Below, one piece after another: positions 35,497-45,847 of a stretch of DNA of 64,000 nt; the stretch's first letter is position 1; the number at the start of each line of letters is the position of its first letter. Source of the stretch: Pyrus communis (taxonomy: Eukaryota > Streptophyta > Magnoliopsida > Rosales > Rosaceae). Position numbers and translations under genes: made by a program. Location: contig NC_084804.1 of assembly GCF_963583255.1 (NCBI RefSeq), forward strand, positions 33,644,953 through 33,708,952. The letters are read 5' to 3'. The notes beneath the pieces were generated by a model. That model had not been told where the DNA came from. It worked only from the letters and a program-made list of their open reading frames with translations, and did not search any database.

Positions 35497-36473
35497 AGCT
35501 CCGATTTTGATGATTTTTTGCAGCTACACTCCTCAATCCTATAGGAATGCAATGAATGAATTCGATCTTCAATTTAAAATATTTACACTAGTGGATAAAT
35601 CTTATTTTATACTTAATGGAAGTATAACATTAACTCATAAGTGTTTGTTAAGTCTATCAATTTGATAGGATATGCATTCTATGAAACTAATTTCAACGAT
35701 CTAACCATCAAATATATTTGTATAAACTCCAAGATAGCATGTGTAAAAAATTGCAAAGAAAAAAACATTCAGAAATTATTCTGGCGGCCATCCAAAATTT
35801 TGCTTTGTTCATGTTAGTTATATCCGACCAGGCCATGAGTGAAAAAATAAAAAAATTAAAACATGTATTTATTTATTTATTTTTAATCAATATAACATTT
35901 TAAAATAATAAAATCAAACATGATAGAGTACACCAGATGTTCATGTGTGTTTATGTGCCAGACAATGTGCTTTGTGATGCATTGAAAAAAATTGTTTGAA
36001 TTTCTTTGTATCTTATTGCTTGCTTGTGAGGGAGCATAATCCTTATTACAAAAATAATAAGTGAAAAAAAAAATATTTAAAATATGTGTTTATTTATTTA
36101 TTTTTAATCAATATAATATTTTAAAATAATAAAATTTTCATTTCTGTCAGTTATAACCGCCATAATACTAAAATAATAACCGTCAGAAAGTAAAATAATA
36201 AAATAGTCAATTTCTGTTGGTTATAACCGCCACCATTAACTTAAAAACCGCCAGAATATGTCAAAAATATTTTTAAAAAAAGGATTATAACCGACAATAT
36301 TTTTTTGATATCCGCCACTAAATATCCGCCAGAACTTTATGTCGGATATAACCAACATGATTTTTCTAATATCCGCCACTAATTACATGATGTGTCGGAT
36401 ATAATTTATCCGACATGATTTTTCTAATATTCGTCAACATCATCTGCCACCTAAAGCTAATATTGTAGTATTG
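35497..36473. other. right part of the CACTA-like element
   Basis: It continues the interrupted third unit of the 349-bp repeat and a diverged fourth unit starting at 35697. From about 36120 it becomes a subterminal array of TTATAACCG, ACCGCCA and GTCGGATATAA motifs in both orientations, ending at the right TIR. Confidence 0.6.
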
Positions 36474-36547
36474 TTTGTAACCTTAACAAGAAACTAATTG
36501 TTAAGTTGTTTTAATTGTATGTTCGATTTGTATGTGCCCTCGGTTAC

Positions 36548-36551
36548 TAAT

Positions 36552-36583
<32 letters not shown>
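36548..36583. repeat. long T-homopolymer
   Basis: An uninterrupted run of about 35 T just upstream of the CDPK fragment. It could be a slippage-prone tract or the poly-A trace of a - strand retroposition; nothing next to it identifies a retroposon. Confidence 0.6.
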
Positions 36584-36584
<1 letters not shown>

Positions 36585-36611
36585 GTTCTTTTGGGATTTT
36601 AAATTAACATG

Positions 36612-36729
36612 TAGTACTGAGCATTTGTCGATGGAGGAAGTTGCTGGCATACATGAGGGATTTAAGCTCATGGATATTAACAACAAGGGCAAGATTCCTG
36701 ATGGGGATCTTCATATTATCATGGAAGCT
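36612..36729 (+). pseudogene. captured CDPK (calcium-dependent protein kinase) fragment
   Basis: The frame reads EHLSMEEVAGIHEGFKLMD, INNKGKI, PDGDLHIIMEA. This matches the junction and first EF-hand region of plant CDPKs of the CPK7/8/13/32 type, where EHLSVEEVAGI and PD.DLQILMEA are conserved. About 15 residues between GKI and PDGD (end of EF-hand 1 and the linker) are missing in frame. An acceptor-like CATGTAG precedes it and a donor-like GTAATA follows, so it resembles one exon with intron ends kept. The kinase domain and other EF-hands are absent. It lies between the CACTA end and the Harbinger right end. Confidence 0.7.
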
Positions 36730-37788
36730 GTAATAATATATATGCATGTTCGACTAATAATTAGTTATGACCTGTGGGCTAATAATAATCTATATGCATA
36801 TTAGACTCAAAGGATATGAAACCATCTTGTTTGAATGACCTTGTGTATTGCATTACTACTTTAAAGATTCATATAATGCTATAGATAATAATAAGAGGGC
36901 TTTCTTTTATCTTAAACAGTGTGATGTTTTAAAGATCCATATATGCAGGGAACACTTATTCTCTATCAATAGGAGGCCGAAGGTTTGGTTTATGTTTTCT
37001 CCTGTTTGTTTCAATTCTGAGGCCATATTTTATTGTTTTCGAGCCAATTCACAACGATTTCGACAAAAATAATATATAATCAAAAATATTCTCACACCAC
37101 ATACAAATTTAAGATAAAAAATAACATAAATACCTGCACAAAAATTTCGGGTTATGAAGATGTAGAGAGATTTGGGAAGATGGACAGGAAGAGATAGAGA
37201 CCAAGTGAACTACTCTAGCCTTCAAAATAATTTGAAAATAAAAAACCTTTTGGGTTTTCAACGTGCAACCCTAAAAAAAATTGGTGATGGTAGTTTTGAT
37301 GATTTTACAAAGTGGAATGGCATTTTAGACTTTGCAAATTAAAAAATAGGGATAATTTTGGAATTGAAAAAAAATTCATTAAAGGGAGCAAACTGTTTCC
37401 CTTGTTTTCTTTGTGCAACACTTTTAGGAGGAATCAGCTCCTAGGTGCTTCTTAGAAAATGCTTCTTATTGAAGCACTTTTAAAATGTTTGCCAAACAAC
37501 CATTTTTTTTAACTGAAGCACTTTTACTCATTATGAAGCGCTTTTGGCTCTTTTAAAAGTACAACCAAACGAGTCCTAAATCACTGATTCGGCTATGAAA
37601 TTTTAATATTTATTCTGGAAAAAAAAAATCCTATTGAATGATAGGAGAAATTCGAATATCTTAATTAGTTCTAACAAGAAAATATTAATTAATTTCTTGA
37701 CAACAAATTTTCAAGTTGATGATCCTCAATTTTGAACGAGCTACATTGGAAAAATGCATGCTTATAAGAAATTATTCGAATGTGTAAA

Positions 37789-39177
37789 TGTTTGGACCCG
37801 ATTTTACACTATCAGTCTGAGCAATCGAGGTTGTTGAATGAGTAGAATTTTAGACATTTGAAGGACAAAATGGTTGAAATAATTTTCAATTATTATTGAG
37901 AAATAATATTGTGATTTTAATCATAATGTTATCTCTTAGTAATATATTAAATTATTTGAACCTAATATTTGTCTAAATCCCAACTAATTTGAATGATGAT
38001 GAAATATGGGGATATGCATTAAGGCATGGTATCACATAACAACATGCAAAGATATTGGGGATACGTTTTGCATATGTGGTATTGCTTTGGCCACGTGACA
38101 TATGCATAATTAGGACTCCTATGCAAAGTGGTATTTGATGGTAGATGGCATCTCAAGTGATTAGCTGATATTGCAATTAAATTGCATGCATGGTTGCACA
38201 GGTGTCGTGGGAAAGAAAGCTTTGTAGTTTGCATTGGGAGTCTTGGTTATGAATGACAACTTAATGGGATAAAGCAAGGCTACTGATGGAGTTTTGATGA
38301 TAAGGTAAAAAGCATAGGTGGGCTAGGCTTTTGATGTGATGTGATAAGCCTAGATAGGTTTTTATCTTGTTTGAAAAGTCACAAACAATAATCTGAAGGA
38401 TATGTTTTGGCTTCGGACACAGATCAATTTAAGGCCCACGAGTTAGAATTGCAGTTGGACTCTAGAAATATCATGTCGTGCCAAGCAAAAAGTATGGATG
38501 CTATAAGCCTATAAATACAGAGTCGCAGGCAACATGTAGAGCTCATTCCAATTCAACACACAAACTGCCATGCGCAAATTCTCGCTCTATGCAAAACATC
38601 TCAACAACCTTGAGATTTTTATTTTCTTTTTCCCGCCGACACATCTTCCATTTGGATAAACAATATTGTGAAGGCAACCGGCAAACATCTTCAGTTTGGA
38701 TAAACAGCACTGTTACCATAGAATCAGTCGACCGTGGAGCACCTTCAGTTTGGATAAACAGCACTGTGTCGAGGCCGACTGGTTATCTATCCAAGTCTCG
38801 GTCGAGAAGGATTTTTGAATCCTTATTGGCAGAGGTCATCTCATTAGCCTTCTCAGCGAAGTGAGGTGTTACAGGTTACTACATTCGGCACATTGAAAGT
38901 CGAATTTGATATTGAACTTCGCAGAACTAGCAGCCTTGTCTTCAGGCTCTAGAACCCGAAGACTGAGACGTGTTCCTTCCTCCGCTGCAATCGCAAGATC
39001 AAGAAGTTAGCAGTGCGCCCAACGCGACATCAACATATTTTACTCGTCGGTCGAGTTACTCCTCGGCTGAGCTCGACCGACGAGTTGGCACGTCCCATAC
39101 ACAACCAAAGGACGTAGTTAGTTTATTAATTACTCGGCCTGCGCACCACGTATGTTTGGTAGTTTTTAAGGTCAACA
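37789..39177. mobile_element. solo LTR
   Basis: A 1,389-bp block starting TGTTTGGACCCGATTTTACA and ending AAGGTCAACA, with a perfect 5-bp TSD GTAAA (37784-37788 and 39178-39182). No internal retrotransposon sequence adjoins it. Its right two thirds are GC-richer than their surroundings and hold three copies of a motif like TTTGGATAAACAGCACTG (about 38650, 38695, 38750). The 128-codon open frame at 38478-38864 lies inside the LTR and is unlikely to be a gene. The exact TSD suggests a fairly recent event. Confidence 0.82.
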
Positions 39178-39182
39178 GTAAA

Positions 39183-41279
39183 TAAACTTTATCAGTGTTC
39201 AGATTCACAATCTGAAAAAATATAATGTAAAGATGAGTTATCAGTGCAATTGTATATACTGCGTTCTTATCAAAAGAGGATCCCTTACGCCTTCAAAGAC
39301 CACTCCTTCTGTTTTAGCAGCCGTTTGTTTTTCTTTCCAATATTTTTGAAAGAAACAACATAACATTATTGAAACCAAAAAACAAAAATTGGAAGGTTAG
39401 CTTAAATAAATACATTCTTCAACACAATTGTGAGAAGACATATTGCAACGAAAAGCAATAAAAAAATATGGACCAAAAATCAACAAAACAAAACAAGCTG
39501 AAATGAAAATTTTGTTTTGGTGTTTGGGGGGGGGTTGGGGGTTGGTTTGGTTCTGGTCTGAAGCTCCTGGCGCACCTGCGCTCCTTGCAATTCTAAGCAC
39601 CTTTTCTCATATCACATGATCCATGGCACTTTCACGTTACCCTCCACTAGAGCAACACGACGTAGGATACAATAATATATATATATATATATATATGTTA
39701 TATAAATATATACTTTCAGTGTAGGAAGATATCCATCATCGCAAATCTTGAGCCAAGTTCGCATTAGGTCAAAACAAAGATCGAATTTTGGAGTCATGTT
39801 TTACGTATATTAATTGAAAAGGCAATATTAAAACGGCAATGCATATACCACACGGAATGCATTCTGATGATGGTAGATGTTGAGGCTCGGAATCTATATA
39901 ATTTTTTTCTTTCTATTACACAAAACTTAGCTTATGATTTTTTGGTACAAGATAACTTATATACATATATATAACGATAAATTTACATTAAGAATGAGAA
40001 AATAAATTAATATCGAATTTACCACGTAAAATATTTAGGAACTGAAACTGTAAATCTCCACCTCAGTTTGATCCAAAATTCTTGAGTTAAACTCTTACGA
40101 TCTGTCAAGGGTTTTAGTTTCTGAAAAAAACTAGCAAATTAATAATTGTCCCCAATGAATACGAATAGTTGTATTTTGTCATGATCGCAGATAAACATTA
40201 AACATCGGAGTCAGACACGACAGTGTCAGTTGGCCACTAGTTCGTTATTATTAATTTCAACTGGTTGAACCTAATTTTTTTTTTTTTTTTTTATTTAATC
40301 AGACTGGTGGAACCTAATTAAAAGGGTATTCTGTACAAGCAGAAATTAGATGCTTTGCTTGTTCTTTGCGTCTTCTATTTCTTTATTATTTATTACTTGC
40401 ACATTGCAGACTTACAGTAACTATCATATCATATGTATAACCTTGTGACGTGGCAAAAAAACTTCAATAGGTCGAAAACACACCAAGTATTATTATATAA
40501 GTGGTTAAATTTTTTTTTTCAAATATCCAATTATTTTTATTATGATACATGATATACTAGACCGTATTTCTAGCACACTGAAAAAAATACTTGTAAATCT
40601 ACTAATTCCAGCAATTTAAATTCAACCTACAATGATTTCTTTCTAATAATTTGGTCAGCACATTCAAACAACAACTTGTCATATTCACCATCAAGAAATT
40701 GATAATTTTATTATGTGAAAATTATAAAGTACCTTAATGTATGACATTTTGCGGAATTTAACAGTGAAGTATTTTGAAGAATTCAAACGTACATATGCTA
40801 GACTGAAAAGAAAACCACCTTGATGTTATGTAAATATTAAAACTTTGCTTCTTTAGGGTTTGATTTGAAGACCAGAAGTATCACTTCTAGTTCTAGCTAG
40901 GTAAACTTATTTCACATACGAAACCCACCAGTGAAAATCATAAGACTCTTTTGCATAAAAGTACCTCAATCTGCAGTAAAGTGAAAACCCGCTCTAAAGA
41001 TATTGTTGATGTCGTAACTTTTTCTCTTTTTTTTATTTTTTTTATTTTTGATAAGATGCTGTCACTAAAGTTTCAGGAGGAAATACTTTTATATATGCGT
41101 GTATATTGATGGTAACATTTGCTTTTATGTCTTATACTGTAGCATCGAGTAGCAGAATATTTATTCGTGCACATCCATATGGCCAGTCCAATCAATTTGT
41201 GGGGCACATGGTCACCATGCATGTATATTCAAGAAACTTACGGTATTTTTATACACGATGCACAAAGTGATATGGTTTG
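39183..41279. other. intergenic
   Basis: No gene is recognised. It holds a G-rich run at about 39519-39545, an (AT)n run near 39671-39695, and T-rich tracts. The short open frames have low-complexity or random composition. Confidence 0.5.
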
Positions 41280-41594
41280 TAATTTAAAAAGTTGATGTTT
41301 TATTATAAAATTAATTGGTAATATAGGGAGAGTTTAATTTATCTTTACATTCTCAAACGCTTTATTCATGACGAATTTTCAAGTCAAACACGTGGACAAC
41401 ACGAATTAGGTGATGTGGAGCACGTGTGGCCGTTGAGTTTTACACTTGAGCTAACCTACTCTGATACCATGAGGAAAGTTGAGATTCCACCATAAAACCA
41501 ATTTGCATATGGAAAGTAGCCCAACCTCTTATAAGCCCTTGCAATGTTCCTCTTTTCACCAATATGAGACTCTTAATTTACCTTCACATTCTCA
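41280..41594 (-). mobile_element. TRIM relic
   Basis: Read on the - strand: a 125-bp 5' LTR (41470-41594) starts TGAGAATGTG and ends TTTCCTCA. It is followed at once by a primer-binding site TGGTATCAGAGTAGG. About 114 bp later a second TGAGAATGTAAAGATAAATT begins (41355 downward), a 3' LTR that is shorter and diverged. The layout fits a small TRIM that has lost part of one LTR. No TSD was found. Confidence 0.6.
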
Positions 41595-41613
41595 TATGCC
41601 CATGTGTGTGGCG

Positions 41614-41617
<4 letters not shown>

Positions 41618-41660
<43 letters not shown>
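41618..41660. repeat. (AC)n microsatellite
   Basis: About 20 AC units in a row, followed by ATACATATAT-type repeats. Likely polymorphic. Confidence 0.9.
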
Positions 41661-41663
<3 letters not shown>

Positions 41664-41934
41664 TATATACACACATATATACACCCACGTTGTAGCGCCA
41701 TATTAACTTTCTAAATGGTTAGTGTCTGAACCTTGTATGCATACATATTGGATGTTATACTGATAGCGTAAGTGGGTTAATTAATGGGGATCAAACTCGC
41801 ACCATATTGAATAGACATTATTACTTTCTATCACTGCGATAAAACACCATTTGCCAACTCCTTTTTATTGTTGTCTAGGCTAAAATGTAGGATCTCAAAA
41901 CTCCTTGAAGTGAAACATTTACTCCTCACAAGTT

Positions 41935-42065
41935 TCTCTCATTTAAACTAGGCTAGTGATTTGTTTTCACTTGTAAGTAAAAAATCTCAAGTTCAACTCG
42001 CATGATCAAGTACACATAATATTTGTTTTGAATTTAATCTTAATTGTGACTAATTCATTGTTTAG
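41935..42065 (+). repeat. SINE-like dispersed repeat (decayed)
   Basis: It contains ACTTGTAAGTAAAAAATCTC, AAGTTCAACTCGCATGA and TTGTGACTAATTCATTGTTT, matching the family order at 44480-44605 but heavily mutated. Confidence 0.35.
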
Positions 42066-42666
42066 CTTAACCCAATTCACATTCACTTTAGAGTGCGCAA
42101 TAAAACCGGTGATTCAAACATCAAGCAAAACAATTAAGTGAATGGTAATCTTATAACCAGAAAAATGAGTTCATCATTTTAACCGATCATCTTACATGAA
42201 TTAATTTGAGCTCAATTTCCATGCCGCAGTTTATTACAGCAGATATTGATCGAGTTGGAGCTCCCAACAGTAGCAAAGTAAATTAATAACTATATAAGTA
42301 ATTAAATAAAGGAGAAGGTAGAGGAGGTCATTAAACTATGACCCTTGATCCTTTTGTGGTACTGACATTAATTGATCAATTAAATTGAATGGAAATTAAA
42401 CGACTTCGACGTTTACAGAAAACCGGTGTAAATATATAAAGGCTTAAGAAATACGAAGATTCCTTTTGGTGGGATCCCTATAAATATGAATACATGTGGA
42501 TGTTGACATATTGTGGACATATGGCTCCTGTTGTAAAAACGGCTAGCAAATTGTCCCCTCCTTTTAAGCTGTTATGCACTGTACAAAGCCGAGCCCTAAG
42601 GGAGCTTTCCCTAATCTTCTTGTTTATCTGCAACATCATTAATTAATTTAATATATTTCGAATAAT

Positions 42667-42912
42667 ATTACACTTACTACATTGTTGTCGCCTCTCTAAT
42701 AGAGATAGTGTCCATCAACACATGTGTGTCTCATCTCTATTAGAGAAATGATACAAATGTGATATAGAAAATGTGGATCCCAACCTTACCACATATTTGT
42801 ACCATCATTTGTATCATCTCTTTAATAGAGATGGAACCCACATATGTTGGTGGACCCTACCTCTGTTAGATAGATGGTATAAATGATATTGTAAATATAA
42901 TGTAGCATTACT
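42667..42912. mobile_element. MITE, inverted-repeat type
   Basis: About 245 bp. The left half (ATTACACTTACTACATTG, CTCTCTAATAGAGATAGTG, CAACACATGTG) pairs with the right half read backward (AATGCTACATTATATTTAC, CTAACAGAGGTAGGGTCCAC, CAACATATGTG). A smaller relative lies at 49710-49835. No TSD was fixed. Confidence 0.6.
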
Positions 42913-45790
42913 CTTTTTGTTCAATCCCTTGACATAATACATACATATACTAGCCTTTCTATGGATTCCGCTACATTGTTTATAAAGCGGGATAGATAGT
43001 AGTATTAAATGGTTCGTGATCACAAATTAACTATACATGTAGCAAGACATGGTTAATAACGTGTTCGGAAAACAATCAATATGAGGACACTATCTTATCT
43101 CACTCTCTAAATAGTGGAGTGGAATACTTTCCAATGATTTCATTTTAATGATTGGGTTTAAAATATTAAAATTTAAAAGTACATTCATTCATTCTCCAGT
43201 CTTGATATTGATAAACTTTTTAGGCTCAGTATGGTCCACTATTAACATCACCGATATTGTCTCAACTTAATCACCAATAGGCTGGTGTTAAGTATTATCT
43301 AAAAATGTCTTGGTGATGTTAGGGGTGAAATCTCCTATATATTAATTGTAGATTTTTTTTTTTGTCATGTACTCAATGTGAGATCCTATTCTCCAACATA
43401 TATTAAATCTGAATGTGAGTGACCATAAATTTCGTAACAAGTAAATTTGGCATGGTTATAAACTAGCACATAGTTCCATCTAATAATATAAAGACGTGTA
43501 AATATTTGTCTACACCATATTACTAGCACAGAATAACACAATAGCGGTGTACCCATACTATATGCTTTCTTTCTCTAACTTCTTACATTCTCTCCTAATC
43601 AATTTATTCTATAGAAAGACTTAATCTTTGAAAAAAGAGTACTTTTGGATTAGAACCTTGTGTAAGATTATAATCTAATTCTAGTCCTTTTACTCAATGT
43701 TCAAGTCAACATACATTTAATCAATGGCAAACTAAATAGTCAGGGCAAACTAAATTACAACCTCCTCCTCCTACTTCTTCGTCTTCTATTTTTCTCTATC
43801 ATCCTTGTCTTCTATTTCTCTCTTCTTGTGTGAGTCTTTGTTGTGCATACCAAATGCTCGACGAAATGCCTCAGTTGACAAGCCTTTGCAATTTTCAACA
43901 TTACTCTACAATTTCCTATAGTCACCCTCGACAAGCCTCAACATATCATAATAATTGTTGACATATGTTGGCAAGAATCGATAAGTTCCTACTAGGTGCT
44001 CGACAAAATGATCAAATGAAGTTTTTTTGGCATATTTAAAAAATCTTGACTCCGCCACTGCATTTTTCACCTCACATTTTATTTGTATTTTGAGATTTTG
44101 TTACTCTTTTTCTCCCTATAATAGTAATACCATGTGTTCACAGATTGTATTGCATTTAATCTTATTTTGCTTTTGATTCATCATAATGTATTTTGATATA
44201 GACATTTAGGTACACTAACTTTTTTTTTAAATTGGTACACTTTGTGTTCTTTATTTAGGTACATTGTTTCATTTTATATATTTAAGTACACAATTTTAGA
44301 TACTTTAATTCATTATAATATTTCGCTAATACATTTAGATACATTAATATATATTTTGTTACAAATATTTAAGTACAATATAATATATTGTAGTACATAC
44401 ATTTAGGTAAATCTTTTAATATGTTTTTTTTTTTTTTTTTTTTTTACTAAATCGATATTTTTACACTAAAGAGAGAGGGAGTTCAGCTAACAACACAATG
44501 GGCAATCTAATTTGGTATCAGATTCGCCATCCACGAGATTCGAACCTAAGACATCTCACTTCCAAGTAAAGAGGAATATCACCAAACCATAGTACTGAGT
44601 AGCTTTTAATATATTTGGGTTCATTATGTATTTGCATTTCTATATGTGTCACGAATACGTTTATGATATGTTTTCTCATTTATAATTGGATGAAATTAAG
44701 CATAAAATTAAATATTGACGAGGAGAAATTTTTGGAATGAAAATACGCATTAAATATATAGTAAAAAGACTAGAATCAATATCTAATCTAACACTAGGTA
44801 TTTGTTAGATTTCAAACTTATTTAATGATTAAAGTTCAAAACCCCCTTTATTTCGTCAGTAAAAGTTTGAATTGAAAGTTAATATTTATATAAATAGACG
44901 GTCCAGGATTCTCTCCGAATCATTCTTTGCGGATCCCGTTCGGAATAACTCATTATAGCGGTTCCCCACACATCCTGAGGCCAGAAATTATTTTTGGCTT
45001 CTCTTTTTTCTTTGTCGCGTGGGGCGATAACAACCTAGAACCAGCAGCCACCGATCTCTCTCCGCAAAGTCATTTCCCACCCCCTTCAGCTACTCAACGA
45101 TCCAATCCCTCAGCCACCCCACCTTGCAGGCGGCCATCGCACTCTTCGTCGCTGGAAAATGTCCTTCTATTTATCTCTTTCTTTCTCGAAATACGGGCCG
45201 GTTCAAGGAGTTTTAGCAGGCAAAGATTAGGGTGTGGTAAAGAAAGTGGAAGAAGAAAGGGAAATAATAATTAAAATCTAATCACATGAAATGAATCAAA
45301 CGGCCAAGATGACTGGGTCCGCAAGATTTGAAGGCATAGATCCGGAGATAAATGAATACTCTTGTTTGTTAATGTCTCTGAAAGAAATTAAAAAAGTTGA
45401 TGCGCTAAGGAAAACAAACAAAAAATATAAATGCATCCAGAAAGATCAAAGGCTAATTTATAACCATTTACTCACAATTTACACCACCAACCCCATGAAA
45501 AAGAAAACCAAAATGAAAATTACAACACTAGTTGAAAACTGTCTATTATTTATCGTGGAACTCGAAGTTGATAAACGCTCTTTATCTCTTCCTCGTGACC
45601 TTATTATTTAGAGAGAAAAAAATAAATAAATTATAAATAAACATATTATAACTTGATACCTGACTGTAACTCTCCTCTTACCAGTCACCACTCACCTTCA
45701 CCATTTGCCTCTCTTTTAAATTTCTTCCCAAAATTCAGGACCCGCCACATTGTATTTGACCCACTCACCCGTCCGAAAGCCCTGCAAAAT
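42913..45790. other. intergenic, with repeats
   Basis: No gene. It contains a loose array of AGGTACA/AAGTACA motifs (about 44205-44410), a SINE-like repeat at 44480-44605 and a GC-richer patch at 44900-45350. The patch's ends (GGATTCTCTCCGAAT on the left; TCTCCGGATCTATG read from the right) suggest another MITE. The 115-codon open frame at 44927-45274 lies in that patch and has no recognised domain. Confidence 0.45.
44480..44605 (-). repeat. SINE-like repeat, best-preserved copy
   Basis: On the - strand: CAGTACTATGGTTTGGTGAT, CTTTACTTGGAAGTGAGATG, GTCTTAGGTTCGAATCTCGT. GGTTCGAATC is a good pol III B box, and the upstream GGTTTGGTGATATTCC could be a decayed A box. At least six other related stretches lie in this window in both orientations. 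A tRNA-derived SINE is the simplest reading, but ends and TSDs were not fixed. Confidence 0.5.
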
Positions 45791-45847
45791 CTGACCCACG
45801 TTCTTTGAATCCATGTTATGTTGCCCATTTTCTAAGTCATGACTCAG

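Larger units (their letters stand above)
27113..36473. mobile_element. non-autonomous CACTA-like element carrying gene fragments
   Basis: The ends read CACTACTATAAAATTA (left) and CAATACTACAATATTA (right, inward); the first 30 bp agree at 22 positions. TTT on both sides (27110-27112 and 36474-36476) fits the 3-bp CACTA TSD, though such a T triplet is weak evidence alone. The subterminal parts carry many short motifs such as ACCGACAGAAA, GTCGGATA and ACCGCCA in both orientations, as in CACTA subterminal arrays. No CACTA transposase is seen. The cargo is a MED17 fragment, a possible second exon fragment, and a 349-bp tandem repeat interrupted by a hAT element. Confidence 0.7.
23638..37576 (-). 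mobile_element. PIF/Harbinger element with nested insertions
   Basis: The ends read CGACTCGTTTGG (left) and GGACTCGTTTGG (right, inward), each followed by related subterminal text rich in AGCGCTTTT and AAAAGTGCTT. The element is flanked by TAA on both sides (23635-23637 and 37577-37579), the 3-bp TWA TSD of PIF/Harbinger. It contains this superfamily's two genes on the - strand, a Myb/SANT-like gene and a DDE transposase, both broken. Without the later insertions it would be about 4 kb. It now spans 13.9 kb because of a TRIM (24207-24661) and a CACTA-like element (27113-36473) that itself holds a hAT element. A CDPK gene fragment lies in its right arm. Confidence 0.85.

Noticed and set aside
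38478..38864. 128-codon gene
   Set aside because: It lies wholly inside a solo LTR with exact TSDs and shows no recognised domain.
39519..39545. G-quadruplex regulatory element
   Set aside because: The G-run could form one, but no gene or promoter is nearby, and a single homopolymer-rich stretch is weak evidence.
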